Below, piece by piece: positions 1-9,480 of a stretch of DNA of 64,000 nucleotides (within the stretch, counting starts at the first letter, position 1; every line of letters starts with the position of its first letter). The DNA is from Leptolyngbyaceae cyanobacterium C42_A2020_001 (GTDB taxonomy: Bacteria; Cyanobacteriota; Cyanobacteriia; Leptolyngbyales; Leptolyngbyaceae), in the NCBI GenBank assembly GCA_015272515.1, contig JACYLN010000064.1:114012-178011 (forward strand), read 5' to 3'. The notes beneath the pieces are model-generated. The model was not told where the DNA came from. It saw only the letters and a program-made list of their open reading frames with translations, and made no database searches. Both the position numbers and the translations under genes were made by a program.

Positions 1-153
1 AGAGGGATCGGTTGGGTCTGCGATCGCGGTTTCGCCTTCTGCAATCACCGGAGCTTTACCGTACTGATCAAACTCTGGAAAGGAGTCGCCAAAATACTGA
101 ATCCCGTCGCAGAACGCTGGAGCGGATGTGGGGTTGGAAGTAACTGCGGTCAT
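1..153 (-). CDS. Partial protein, N-terminal 51 residues, unidentified
   Basis: An open frame starts with ATG at 153 and runs off the left edge of the window. The visible 51 residues begin MTAVTSNPTSAPAFCDG and are rich in Asp, Pro and Gly, with no signal peptide or membrane segment. From memory the segment resembles the N-terminus of a large cyanobacterial transketolase-like protein, but 51 residues are too few to be sure. The gene lies downstream of glgX on the same strand after a gap of about 130 bp that could hold its own promoter. Confidence 0.5.
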   Translation of the reverse strand, partial: MTAVTSNPTSAPAFCDGIQYFGDSFPEFDQYGKAPVIAEGETAIADPTDPS

Positions 154-285
154 GCTGAGATACCTGGTGCAAGGATGAGAAGGCGACGTGATGTTGCCAT
201 CGCTCAATCTATAGTACACAGCGAAGGCAGCAAAAAAATTGATAGGACGAATACGATTCTCCCGACAAAATCCATTGATTTGTGC

Positions 286-2388
286 TTATGCCTTGCGAGG
301 TGGGTAGGCCATCAGCACCACTGAGGAGCGATCGCTGACCAAATAGCTACTGCCTCGTACCCGTGGCGCTTCAGCCGTAGGACAAAAATCTTCTGGAGTT
401 GGGAGGCTGGTATCCACAATTCGATGCCAGGCAGTTCCCCGCTTCAAACTGGGCAGTTCAAATTTGAGAGACCCCCAATAGGCATTAAGAATAATGTGCA
501 GATGCTCCTTCGCATCCGGGTGGTAGAGGCTAAATGCCAGGCTGTGGGAATGGTAGCTCCAATCGGGTTGGTTTAGCTTGACTCCGTGCCAGACAACGTA
601 AGGCTTGTGAGCGCTGTAGGAGCGAGTGGGGCTGGTATCAAACACTTCCAATAATTCTTCGTGCTGAAACAGTTCCAGGGATTGCACAAACCGAATCATT
701 TCGGTGACAAACCGCCGCAGATCTTGATGCTTGTCCACCAGGCTCCAGTCAAACCAGCTAATTTCGTTATCTTGACAGTAGGCGTTGTTGTTGCCAAACT
801 GCGATCGCCGCACCTCATCCCCCATTAACAACATCGGTGTGCCCTGAGAAAATAGTAGTGTCGTCAACAGGTTTTTAATTTGCTTTTCGCGCAGGGTATT
901 GATGGTTGGATCAGACGTTTCGCCTTCTACGCCACAATTCCAACTGTAGTTATCGTTGGCTCCATCACGGCTGGCTTCCCCGTTGTCTTCGTTGTGTTTC
1001 TCGTTGTAAGACACCAAATCATTTAGCGTGAAGCCATCATGGCAGGTGACAAAATTGATGCTGCGATTGGGTTCGCGATCAGGTTGCTTGTAAATATCGG
1101 GGCTGCCCAAAATACGGGCTGCCAGTTCATCTACCATGCCAGGATCACCCTTGACGAAGCGCCGAATATCGTCTCGAAACGGACCATTCCACTCGGCAAA
1201 GCGATCGCCAATAAACGACCCCACCTGATACAAACCACCTGCATCCCAGGCTTCCGCAATGATCTTGATACCTGCCAGCACTGGATCCGACTCAATGGAC
1301 CAGAGTAACGGCGGATCTTCCATCGGGTGTCCCGTCTTGCCCCGCGATAGGCACGATGCCAGGTCAAACCGGAACCCATCCACGTGCATCACATCCACCC
1401 AATAACGTAGACAATCCAGAATTAGCCGCGCCACCACCTCATGGTTTGCCTTCACTGTGTTGCCGCAACCGCTGTAGTTGCTGTAATGCGCCGGATTTTT
1501 CTCCAGAATGTAATACGCCCGATTCTCCAGTCCCCTAAATGACAAAGTTGGACCTTCGTGATTTCCTTCCGCTGTATGGTTAAACACCACATCTAAAATC
1601 ACTTCAATTCCAGCTTTGTGAAACGCCTTTACCATGTCGCGAAACTCATCTACCGCGCCTAGGGGACACTTGGACGAACTATAAGCCCGGTGCGGCGCAA
1701 AAAACGCCAGCGTGCTGTAACCCCAATAGTTTTTGAGTCCGGGGCGGGCATCCTGCTCATCAAATTCGTGAATGGGCATTAGCTCCACGGCGGTAATGCC
1801 TAATTGCTTCAAGTAAGGAATTTTTTCAATTAAGCCCGCATAGGTGCCACGTTTCGTGGCTTCCACGCCAGAGTTGGGATGGCGCGTGAAGCCTGCGACG
1901 TGCATTTCATAAATCACGGTTTTGGAGTAGGGCAGGCAGAGGGGGGTGTCGTCTTCCCAGTCGTAGGTGGTGGGGTCAAGCACGACACTACGGAGTGCTT
2001 GCGGGCAGTTATCGCCGGGGAAAATGGCTGCCTCCCGACTGTAGTGCTCCCAGCCTACGACCGCTCTGGCGTAGGGGTCGAGTAATACCTTACTGCCATC
2101 AAATCGATGCCCTTTTTCTGGGGCAAAGGGACCATACACCCGGTAAGCGTACACCTGTCCGGCTTGAAGACCAGGGACAAAGATATGCCAGTAGTAAAAG
2201 GTGCGATTGCGTTTGGGGTCGAGGCGGATAACCCGACTGGGCTTGGGGTCATCGGCAGCCTCAAACAGCAATAGTTCTACGGCTTCACCACTTTTTGAGT
2301 AGATGCAGAAGTTTACGCCCTCCGGGGAAACTGTTGCCCCTAGCGGAAAACTTCGACCCGGTTGAATGTCTTTACCAGGTTTTCCCAT
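286..2388 (-). CDS. glgX: Glycogen debranching enzyme GlgX (GH13)
   Basis: The enzyme hydrolyses alpha-1,6 branch points of glycogen or limit dextrin in the cytosol during glycogen breakdown. At 700 residues the length is normal for GlgX/TreX. An N-terminal CBM48-like beta domain (about 10-150) precedes the GH13 barrel. Catalytic motifs are visible: DGFRFDLAS with nucleophile Asp342, IIAEAWD with acid/base Glu379, and FVTCHDG with Asp451. The upstream barrel motif DVVFNHT is at about 266-272. The frame opens at an ATG directly followed by the family-typical PGRSFPLGATV segment. The ThrE-like pair lies upstream on the same strand, about 100 bp away, with no obvious functional link. The family assignment is secure. 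Confidence 0.96.
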   Translation of the reverse strand: MGKPGKDIQPGRSFPLGATVSPEGVNFCIYSKSGEAVELLLFEAADDPKPSRVIRLDPKRNRTFYYWHIFVPGLQAGQVYAYRVYGPFAPEKGHRFDGSKVLLDPYARAVVGWEHYSREAAIFPGDNCPQALRSVVLDPTTYDWEDDTPLCLPYSKTVIYEMHVAGFTRHPNSGVEATKRGTYAGLIEKIPYLKQLGITAVELMPIHEFDEQDARPGLKNYWGYSTLAFFAPHRAYSSSKCPLGAVDEFRDMVKAFHKAGIEVILDVVFNHTAEGNHEGPTLSFRGLENRAYYILEKNPAHYSNYSGCGNTVKANHEVVARLILDCLRYWVDVMHVDGFRFDLASCLSRGKTGHPMEDPPLLWSIESDPVLAGIKIIAEAWDAGGLYQVGSFIGDRFAEWNGPFRDDIRRFVKGDPGMVDELAARILGSPDIYKQPDREPNRSINFVTCHDGFTLNDLVSYNEKHNEDNGEASRDGANDNYSWNCGVEGETSDPTINTLREKQIKNLLTTLLFSQGTPMLLMGDEVRRSQFGNNNAYCQDNEISWFDWSLVDKHQDLRRFVTEMIRFVQSLELFQHEELLEVFDTSPTRSYSAHKPYVVWHGVKLNQPDWSYHSHSLAFSLYHPDAKEHLHIILNAYWGSLKFELPSLKRGTAWHRIVDTSLPTPEDFCPTAEAPRVRGSSYLVSDRSSVVLMAYPPRKA

Positions 2389-2484
2389 TGTTTCGATTCT
2401 CCAGAGGGAGTGACCATCTGCTGTTTATGATGCCCAGTATGTAGATTGGAAGGGGCGTTCTGCATTAATTCTTGAGACATGGGG

Positions 2485-2937
2485 TTAGTTGCGTTCGAGC
2501 CACCACTCGCGATCGGTGAGAATGCGGGCGGTACCAATGCCGATCGCGATCGCGCCCACACTAAACAAGGTCTTCACGGCGCTTTCCAACCCGCCTAACG
2601 TATCTCCCTGGCTAAAATACACCAACACTTTGTATGCCGGAATACCAGGGATCATAGGCAAAATTCCCGCAATAGCAAACAAAATCATGGGCAATTGTAG
2701 CCGCCGAGCAGGCAATGCCCCAACCAAGCCGACGAACAACGCCCCAAAGAAGGTTGCCCCACTATCGTTTAACCCAATTTCTTGCAGCAGGAGCCGCAGC
2801 AAGTGACCACCCGCCCCAATTAAGCCGCAAATCCAGAGTGCCCGTTTGGGAACGTTGTAAAGCATAGCAAAGCCGACGGTTGCTACAAAACTGAGAATTG
2901 CCTGGTACACAAAGCTGATTAAAGGAGGCATCAACAT
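2485..2937 (-). CDS. Threonine/serine exporter, small subunit (ThrE_2 / DUF3815-like)
   Basis: A 150-residue integral membrane protein with four or five hydrophobic segments. It corresponds to the C-terminal half of actinobacterial ThrE, which in many bacteria is a separate gene. The motif GALPARRLQLPMILFAIAG followed by a Pro-rich IPGIPAYK segment is typical of this half, where a PxxPG motif is conserved. The gene begins 2 bp after the stop of the larger ThrE-like gene, so the two are almost certainly co-translated as a two-component exporter in the plasma membrane. The substrate (Thr/Ser or other small molecules) is inferred from the family only. Confidence 0.85.
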   Translation of the reverse strand: MLMPPLISFVYQAILSFVATVGFAMLYNVPKRALWICGLIGAGGHLLRLLLQEIGLNDSGATFFGALFVGLVGALPARRLQLPMILFAIAGILPMIPGIPAYKVLVYFSQGDTLGGLESAVKTLFSVGAIAIGIGTARILTDREWWLERN

Positions 2938-2939
2938 AG

Positions 2940-3755
2940 TTACATGATGGAGAAGTTGACCAGTGCACCCGCTGTGATAATGCCAGCGGCAAGGCTAAAG
3001 ATTAAGATCAAGGCGTAGGTGATTCTAGAAATACCCGACAATAAATCAAACCGAATTAGGTCGAGGGCGGCTGTGACGAGAGGAGCACCGGGCACTTGAA
3101 ACAACACCGACGATACGTAACCGTACTGAGCATAAGTCGTCGGCTGCCCAACCATTGCGAACCCTTGCACAACCAGGTAACACAGGAGCGTGGCGATCGC
3201 AGCACACACTACGGTTGTTGGAACCAAATTCAGCTTTAGCGATCGCAGGTAAACTCGAACAGTCTGCCCAACCCCTGCCCCCACCGCGGCTCCCACAAAT
3301 TCCACCAAGCCGCCGCCTTGGAGTAAAGCAAACGCACCACAAGCGATCGCCACTGCCAGCAACACCAGCGGCAACGGATACACTGCCGGAATTTGCTCAA
3401 TTTTGTCGAGGAGCGCCATCAATTTTGAGGGTGAGGCATCGGCAGGTAGGTGCAGCGACAAAAACTCCACCGCTCCCACTCGGTTCATATCTACTCCCAC
3501 ACTGCTAACCCGCGCAATTTGGGTGTAATGCTGATTGCCACGATGCACTGAAGCTGTAATTCCTGTGAATGTCACATAGGCATCCAGTCGTTCTGCACCC
3601 AGTCCCAGCGCAACCCGCTGCATTGCCTGCTCCACCCGAAAACTCACCGTCCCAGCCTGCAACATCAGCACCCCAACTCGCATCACTACCTGCATGATGT
3701 CTGCCAGTTCACAAACTGCTTGAGGTTGCAGCGAGTCCTGAAAAGATTTAGACAT
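2940..3755 (-). CDS. Threonine/serine exporter, large subunit (ThrE / DUF1212)
   Basis: A 271-residue protein whose N-terminal soluble part (about 1-120) matches the DUF1212 domain: a Gly-rich segment around VGVLMLQAGTVSFRVEQAM followed by the LDAYVTFTGI region. Four to five transmembrane helices follow from about residue 125 to the end. It is the first gene of a two-gene unit; the small subunit begins 2 bp downstream. In family members the pair acts as a proton-motive-force-driven amino acid exporter. The start at 3755 keeps the full domain. The next gene upstream is a kinase about 70 bp away on the same strand, apparently unrelated. Confidence 0.88.
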   Translation of the reverse strand: MSKSFQDSLQPQAVCELADIMQVVMRVGVLMLQAGTVSFRVEQAMQRVALGLGAERLDAYVTFTGITASVHRGNQHYTQIARVSSVGVDMNRVGAVEFLSLHLPADASPSKLMALLDKIEQIPAVYPLPLVLLAVAIACGAFALLQGGGLVEFVGAAVGAGVGQTVRVYLRSLKLNLVPTTVVCAAIATLLCYLVVQGFAMVGQPTTYAQYGYVSSVLFQVPGAPLVTAALDLIRFDLLSGISRITYALILIFSLAAGIITAGALVNFSIM

Positions 3756-3821
3756 TCACAAACGCGAAAATTCTCCACTCACAGTTTGCGGTCTTTTGTC
3801 ACTGGTGAAGCATTCAGAGCC

Positions 3822-5444
3822 TCACCAGCTACGTTTGCCGTTTGGTCGCACCGTTAAAAAGTTTGTTCGTGCCATTGCCAGTTGTTCTTCAGTCAGCCGT
3901 GCCCCCGACAGGTTAGCCCCGCATAGGTTTGTTCCTCGCAGGTTGGCATTTAGGAGATAGGCACCGCTTAGATCCGCACCTCTCAAATCGGCTCCTTCCA
4001 GGTCGGCATAACTAAGATAGGCTTTGCTCAGGTTGGCATCCCTGAGGTTTGCATTCGTTAAGCTAGCTCGTCCAAAATCGGCGTTATGCAAGTTTGCGCC
4101 TTGCAGATTGATCTTGCCCAGATTAGATTGATGAAAATTTGCACCAGCTAGATTAGCTTTGGGTAAAGATAGCGATCGCAAATCATGGCTGGCAAAATCC
4201 CGCTTGCCTTTGATGTAATAATTTTGCAAACCTTCTGCATCAAGCCAGGTTGGCAACTTCTTCTTCTCGTCGCCTCCATCTTTTGTCCGCCCAGCAGAAT
4301 TTCTGCCCCGTGAAGCAATGCCTCCACTGAGCCTGCCAGAATCTACCATGCGACCCCGACTCCAACTGGGTTGAAACGTCGATGAATCAATCCGGGTTTG
4401 CTGCCGGGTTCGAATTTGCATTGCCAGCCGCGCTGCCGGAGAAGAGGGCGTTCCACCTGTGTCGGGTCCACGGAAGTCAGTCCCTTTACGAGCAGCGGCG
4501 CTATTTCTGGCTTCCACATTGTTCATGCCTTCTGCCAAAGCGTCCACATGATCTACCAGGTCAACCGCGTGATAAACCTCCTGGGCAGTCTTATAACGCT
4601 GCTTCACAGAGATTTCCAGCATCTTGGCAAGCACTTTAATGAACTGCGGGCTAGCGTGGACGTGCTTCTCCCAAATCAGTTCGCCCGTAGTGGGGTCGTA
4701 ATCCAGTTCTTTCGGAGATTTACCTGTAATCAAGTAAATACAGCTAACTCCAAGCGCATAAATGTCGCTGGCGGGAACTGGACGCATGGACATTTGTTCG
4801 GGTGGCGCAAAGCCTGGAGTTCCGATCGCGTAGGAAGTTAGTGCCGTTTGATCCGATGCTGTCGATTGCTGGGCGTTCTGATACTTGACTGCGCCAAAGT
4901 CAATCAAGACTAGTTTTTGATCCTGCGCCCGGCGGATCATATTGGCCGGCTTGATATCTCGATGAATAACACGATTCTGGTGAATATAATCTAGAACGGG
5001 CAAAATTTCGCCTAAAAAGCGTTTAACCTGAAGTTCACTGAGGGGTCCGTCTCGCTTCACCTCTTGTTGGAGTGTAGAACCGCTGACATATTCCTGCACT
5101 AGAAAAAAGGTTTCATTTTCTTCAAAATAATCCAACAATGACGGAATTTGGGGATGCGTCCCAATTCGCCCTAGCGTCTCTGCTTCCCGCTTAAACAATT
5201 CCCGCGCCATGTCCATCACATGAGGGGCGTTGGCATTGGGGCGGAGTTGCTTAATTACACAACTAGGTTGACCAGGCAAACTTTCATTCACTGCCAGAAA
5301 GGTGGCACCAAACCCCCCTTGACCTAGTGCTTGAATAATGCGGTAGCGATCGCGCAACAGCAACTTAGAACCACAAGCCTGACAGAGTTCGGTGTGGGTA
5401 AGATTTTGGGGATTTTGACAGGCTGGATTCAAGCAGTAGCTCAT
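3822..5444 (-). CDS. Ser/Thr protein kinase with zinc-ribbon N-terminus and pentapeptide repeats (SpkB-like)
   Basis: A 540-residue cytosolic Hanks-type kinase. Order of parts: a Cys-rich N-terminus (Cys4, Cys9, Cys21, Cys24), a kinase domain from about 33 to 295, a basic low-complexity linker (about 320-410), then roughly 20 pentapeptide repeats of A(D/N)LxX type (about 420-525). Catalytic residues are intact: Gly-loop GQGGFGATF at 41-49, Lys65, HRDIKPAN with Asp163, and DFG with Asp182. The same architecture occurs in Synechocystis SpkB, which has been linked to oxidative-stress tolerance. Orthology is likely but not proven here. It stands alone, with a long noncoding stretch upstream. Substrates cannot be inferred. 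Confidence 0.93.
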   Translation of the reverse strand: MSYCLNPACQNPQNLTHTELCQACGSKLLLRDRYRIIQALGQGGFGATFLAVNESLPGQPSCVIKQLRPNANAPHVMDMARELFKREAETLGRIGTHPQIPSLLDYFEENETFFLVQEYVSGSTLQQEVKRDGPLSELQVKRFLGEILPVLDYIHQNRVIHRDIKPANMIRRAQDQKLVLIDFGAVKYQNAQQSTASDQTALTSYAIGTPGFAPPEQMSMRPVPASDIYALGVSCIYLITGKSPKELDYDPTTGELIWEKHVHASPQFIKVLAKMLEISVKQRYKTAQEVYHAVDLVDHVDALAEGMNNVEARNSAAARKGTDFRGPDTGGTPSSPAARLAMQIRTRQQTRIDSSTFQPSWSRGRMVDSGRLSGGIASRGRNSAGRTKDGGDEKKKLPTWLDAEGLQNYYIKGKRDFASHDLRSLSLPKANLAGANFHQSNLGKINLQGANLHNADFGRASLTNANLRDANLSKAYLSYADLEGADLRGADLSGAYLLNANLRGTNLCGANLSGARLTEEQLAMARTNFLTVRPNGKRSW

Positions 5445-6030
5445 TCAGCTTCACTCGCTCTTGGGTCAATGGCTGAAAACACTAAACGTTCTGTTCTTAT
5501 TATCCAAACAGAATCGCCAAGTTAGGGTGCTATTCCTGCGGGAAGTCGTTTGAAGAATTACTAAAGCTGCAACAGCATTCAGTTCAAGGAATTATAAATA
5601 CCCATACATTTACGGATTACCGCTACCCGTTAGGATACACCCTTATAACTAACGTGCCCCAAAACAGAACCGACCTAACAGGAAATTACCTCTAATCCTA
5701 TCCAAACTCACCCATTTGTACAGTGCAAGATTAAAGAATATTTCTACACGTAAGGCATCAAGGGGGAGAGAGATGGGGCATGAAGGTAGAAGCCGGAAGT
5801 CAAACGGCAAGTTTCATGGATTTAACCACCTCAAATTCTTGGGTAGGATGTGCCAGCACAGCGTAACGGATCGCTGTCAAGGGGTAGACGTGTTACACCT
5901 ACCGTCTAATACAGCCCATAAAGTTCAATGTTGCTGTAAGTTGCGGTTCTAAGAGAGGTAAGGAAGCAAAAATCAAGAGCCAGGAGAAGGATAGAATAGG
6001 TGGGCTGACGTAGTTAGGCGAAAGGCATTC
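5445..6030. other. Noncoding stretch between divergent kinase and pheT genes
   Basis: This 586-bp region separates two divergent genes and must contain both promoters. No open frame here looks real. A frame at 5716-5952 has a biased, basic composition and no recognisable family. Around 5843-5912 a stretch resembling the degenerate cyanobacterial repeat with 'gtaggatgtg...agcgtaacg' is seen, similar in style to the repeats near 56.7 and 57.1 kb, but without clean terminal inverted repeats. Confidence 0.5.
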
Positions 6031-8475
6031 ATGCGTATTTCTTTAAACTGGTTGCGAGAACTGGTTGATATTAATCTGTCGGCAGAAGAGTTGGCAGAGA
6101 TGCTAACAATGGCAGGGTTTGAAGTCGAAGACATTGAAGATCGTCGCACCTGGGCAGATGGTGTGGTGGTCGGCAAAGTGTTGGAGCGGGAACAACACCC
6201 CAACGCCGACAAATTGAGCGTCTGTCAGGTAGATATTGGCACAGAAACCCCTTCTACCATTGTTTGTGGTGCCGCCAATGTGAAAGCGGGGTTGTATGTC
6301 CCTGTTGCCACACTGGGCACGTTTTTGCCAAAAGTGGGCGATGCTGGCTTGAAAATTAAGCCTGCTAAACTGCGCGGTGTTGCTTCAGAAGGGATGATTT
6401 GTTCCCTGGCAGAGTTGGGATTAGCAAAAGAATCGGCTGGGATTCACAGTTTTGAGCAAGTGGGCTTAAAACCTGGCATGGATGCCCGTCCGTTGTTGGG
6501 GCTGGATGATGTGATTTTAGACCTGACCTCTACGGCAAACCGGGCAGATGCCTTGAGCATGGTGGGGATTGCACGGGAGATTACAGCACTGACGGGGGCG
6601 GAACTGCGATTGCCTCAGCCTCCCAAACTGGCAATTGAATCAAATCCAAAAGCCTTGACCCTAAAAATTTCGGAACCGCAGGCGTGCCCAACTTACATTG
6701 GCACCGTGCTCGAAAATGTGACGATCGCCCCCTCGCCGCTTTGGCTCCAACAGCGCTTGCAGGCTTCCGGCATTCGTCCGATTAACAACGTGGTGGATAT
6801 CACGAACTACATCTTGCTGGAATGGGGGCAGCCACTCCACGCCTTTGATCGCGATCGCCTCCAGGCAGTTAGCAACAGCAAAGCTCTGCAACTTGGGGTG
6901 CGCTTTGCCGAAGCGGGAGAAACCTTGAAAACGTTGGATGGACAAACGCGATCGCTGACCGAACAAGCCTTGCTAATCACCGCTAATAATCAACCCGTGG
7001 CGCTGGCAGGGGTGATGGGCGGCGAAGACACGGAAGTTCACGCTGCAACCACCAACCTGATGCTGGAAGCAGCTCTGTTTGACTCTGCCGCCATTCGTCG
7101 TTCCGCGCGATCGCAGGGGTTGCGAACCGAAGCCTCTGCCCGGTACGAACGAGGGATTAACCAGGCAGAATTGGATGTCGCCTGTCGTCGTGCCCTAGGA
7201 TTAATCACGGAGTTTGCAGGCGGCGCGATCGTCGCTCAAGAAGTTGCTGATACCCGCAGCAGTGTGGGCACCACGCGATCGATTGAACTACGGATCGATC
7301 GGGTTAACCAAATTCTGGGACCTGTGACGATTGGGGATGATGTGGGCGATCTGCAACCCGCCGAAGTCGAACGTATTCTCAAAGCGTTGGGTTGCGAAGT
7401 TTCGCCCCTCAAAAATGGTGACGTTTGGAGTGTAACTGTTCCTCCCTACCGCTATCGTGACCTGGAACGAGAAATTGATTTAATCGAAGAAATTGCTCGA
7501 CTTTACGGCTACAACAATTTTTGCGAAACCTTACCCGACAAAACCGAACCGGGCTATTTGTCCGTTGAACAATCCCTGACTCGCAAACTGCGGGAAGTAT
7601 TTCGAGCGATCGGCTTAACGGAACTGTCTCACTACTCCCTGGTGAAGCCCGGACAGGATCGCCAGATTGTTCTGAGAAACCCCCTCTTCCCCGATTATTC
7701 TGCCCTGCGGACGGATTTGCTCAGCGGGTTAATCGATGCCTTCCAATTCAACCTGGAACAGGGCAACGGGACACTCAACGGCTTTGAGATTGGGCATATT
7801 TTCTGGCTGGAAGAAGATGGGCTGAGTGAAGCGGAAGCGATCGCAGGCATTTTAGGCGGCGACCCTACTCAGGGTAAATGGGCGCAGAATGGACGCGACC
7901 AACCCATGACCTGGTTTGAAGCGAAAGGTTTGTTAGAAAGTGCCTTCCATCGCCTGGGTCTGGTCGTTGAATACCAGCCCGATCTCCGCGATGAACGGCT
8001 CCACCCCGGTCGAACGGCTTCTTTGTGGCTGCGGGGCAATCGCCTCGGTACCTTTGGTCAACTCCATCCCCAACTGCGGCTAGAACGTGGTTTCCCCGAT
8101 GAAGTCTACGCCTTTGAGTTGGATATGAACGTGCTCTTGAGCGAACTGGATCAGGATAACATTCTTGTCCCTACGTTCAAGCCTTATTCTGCCTACCCTG
8201 CATCCGATCGCGACATTGCCTTCTTCATCCCTATCCAGTATTCCGTTGCCGAAATCGACCGCTCGATTCGCAAAGCGGCAGGCACCCTGCTGGAGTCGGT
8301 TGAATTGTTTGATGAATATCGCGGCAACAATGTCCCGGAAGGGCAACGCAGTCTGGCGTTTCGCTTAGTCTACCGAGCCAGCGATCGCACCCTCAAAGAT
8401 GAAGACATCGAACCTGTGCATCAAAAAGTGCGCGAAACCCTGGTCGAAAAATTCCGTGTTGATCTAAGAAGTTAA
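6031..8475 (+). CDS. pheT: Phenylalanyl-tRNA synthetase beta subunit
   Basis: An 814-residue protein of standard length that pairs with PheS (not in this window) to charge tRNA-Phe. The N-terminus [13 protein letters not shown] is typical. The tRNA-binding (EMAP-like) domain lies at about 40-150, followed by the B3/B4 editing domain, the B5 domain, the catalytic-like core and a C-terminal ferredoxin-fold anticodon-binding domain (about 715-812, around [17 protein letters not shown]). The editing-region segment [14 protein letters not shown] is present. The gene is followed after 2 bp by a YciI-family gene, so the two are probably co-transcribed. No reading-frame damage is seen. Confidence 0.97.
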   Translation: MRISLNWLRELVDINLSAEELAEMLTMAGFEVEDIEDRRTWADGVVVGKVLEREQHPNADKLSVCQVDIGTETPSTIVCGAANVKAGLYVPVATLGTFLPKVGDAGLKIKPAKLRGVASEGMICSLAELGLAKESAGIHSFEQVGLKPGMDARPLLGLDDVILDLTSTANRADALSMVGIAREITALTGAELRLPQPPKLAIESNPKALTLKISEPQACPTYIGTVLENVTIAPSPLWLQQRLQASGIRPINNVVDITNYILLEWGQPLHAFDRDRLQAVSNSKALQLGVRFAEAGETLKTLDGQTRSLTEQALLITANNQPVALAGVMGGEDTEVHAATTNLMLEAALFDSAAIRRSARSQGLRTEASARYERGINQAELDVACRRALGLITEFAGGAIVAQEVADTRSSVGTTRSIELRIDRVNQILGPVTIGDDVGDLQPAEVERILKALGCEVSPLKNGDVWSVTVPPYRYRDLEREIDLIEEIARLYGYNNFCETLPDKTEPGYLSVEQSLTRKLREVFRAIGLTELSHYSLVKPGQDRQIVLRNPLFPDYSALRTDLLSGLIDAFQFNLEQGNGTLNGFEIGHIFWLEEDGLSEAEAIAGILGGDPTQGKWAQNGRDQPMTWFEAKGLLESAFHRLGLVVEYQPDLRDERLHPGRTASLWLRGNRLGTFGQLHPQLRLERGFPDEVYAFELDMNVLLSELDQDNILVPTFKPYSAYPASDRDIAFFIPIQYSVAEIDRSIRKAAGTLLESVELFDEYRGNNVPEGQRSLAFRLVYRASDRTLKDEDIEPVHQKVRETLVEKFRVDLRS

Positions 8476-8477
8476 CT

Positions 8478-8747
8478 ATGCCGAAATACATTATGTTGGG
8501 CAGTTATTGCGACGATGTGCTGGAAAAACGTGCCCCCTATCGCCAGGCGCATCTGGATGGACTCGCCAAACAAAAAGAGTCAGGGGTTTTAATTACCATT
8601 GGACCAACCAAAGACCTGACTCAGTGTTTTGGTATTTACGAAGCCGATACTGAATCAACTGTTCGTGAACTGGTTGAATCTGATCCTTATTGGCAAAATG
8701 GCATCTGGACAGAGTACGAAGTGAAGGAGTGGATTCAGGCAATTTGA
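8478..8747 (+). CDS. YciI-family protein
   Basis: An 89-residue protein of the YCII-related (dimeric alpha/beta barrel) family. The N-terminus MPKYIMLGSYCDD is followed by RAPYRQAHLDGLAKQ, which carries the conserved His of the family, and by an Asp-containing DPYWQNGI segment near residues 70-77. Family members are small cytosolic proteins of mostly unknown catalytic role. The gene starts 2 bp after the pheT stop, so it is likely translated from the pheT transcript. This pairing may only reflect shared transcription. Confidence 0.85.
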   Translation: MPKYIMLGSYCDDVLEKRAPYRQAHLDGLAKQKESGVLITIGPTKDLTQCFGIYEADTESTVRELVESDPYWQNGIWTEYEVKEWIQAI

Positions 8748-8811
8748 GCAGTCGCGATCGCGCTCCTTCAAGCAACGATCCAGCCCACCCGCCAGATCAA
8801 TCAGAGTCAGG

Positions 8812-9306
8812 TTATTGCCTGATTACTAACCCAGTTCCAGAATTAGACAAGCCGGAGTAGAGTTCTGGAATATGGTGCGGGTATAGAAAATAGCCCAAAT
8901 CATAGGGAATAGCGAAATCCAGAGTGAGGCGATGCCAGAAATAAGAAAAAATCATTCCTGTGTCAATCCCGTCTCCTTGAACGGTGTGTTTCCAACTATC
9001 CGGTGTGGCATAACTTGCTTCCAATAAGTAGCAATGGCGCTGTGAAATTAGCTTTCGTGGTTGGCACCAGCAAATCTCAGCCACCCCAAGTTTGCGAATC
9101 ACCCTGAGATGCTTCAAGCCAGACTCTTCCCAAATTTCTCGGTGCAATGCTTGTTCCAATGACTCTCCTGGATCAACTCCACCCCCTGGAATTTGCAGCG
9201 GTGCTTCTGGACAGTCGGGATGGCGAAACAGCAGCAATTGGTAATCGCCTTCAACACGTTTGCGGATGATATAAGCACCGACCCGAACGGTAGTGAGTAA
9301 ATCCAT
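8812..9306 (-). CDS. Nudix hydrolase
   Basis: A 164-residue Nudix hydrolase that would cleave a nucleoside diphosphate linked to another moiety, with Mg2+. The Nudix box GX5EX7REUXEEXGU is complete: Gly42, Glu48, Arg56-Glu57, Glu60-Glu61, Gly63. I chose the ATG at 9306 because the family fold begins at TTVRVGAYII; a frame open to 9363 adds 19 unsupported residues. The substrate cannot be read from the sequence. The gene diverges from the ene-reductase gene with about 175 bp between starts. Confidence 0.88.
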   Translation of the reverse strand: MDLLTTVRVGAYIIRKRVEGDYQLLLFRHPDCPEAPLQIPGGGVDPGESLEQALHREIWEESGLKHLRVIRKLGVAEICWCQPRKLISQRHCYLLEASYATPDSWKHTVQGDGIDTGMIFSYFWHRLTLDFAIPYDLGYFLYPHHIPELYSGLSNSGTGLVIRQ

Positions 9307-9480
9307 TATGGGTTTCGCAGATAGTTGAAATCGGTTTGGTTGTTTAACATCACATCTGGTCAACGATATTTCGGATTTGCAAACGGTTTACCTGCACCAA
9401 TTTGTCGTGAGTGTTCTCTGGTTATCATTCACAGTGACTGTTCTCTCGCTATCATCATCCATACATCAAGAGGTTTTATC

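Noticed and set aside
5716..5952. Open frame in the pheT upstream region
   Set aside because: Its composition is basic and irregular, there is no family feature, and it overlaps a degenerate noncoding repeat.
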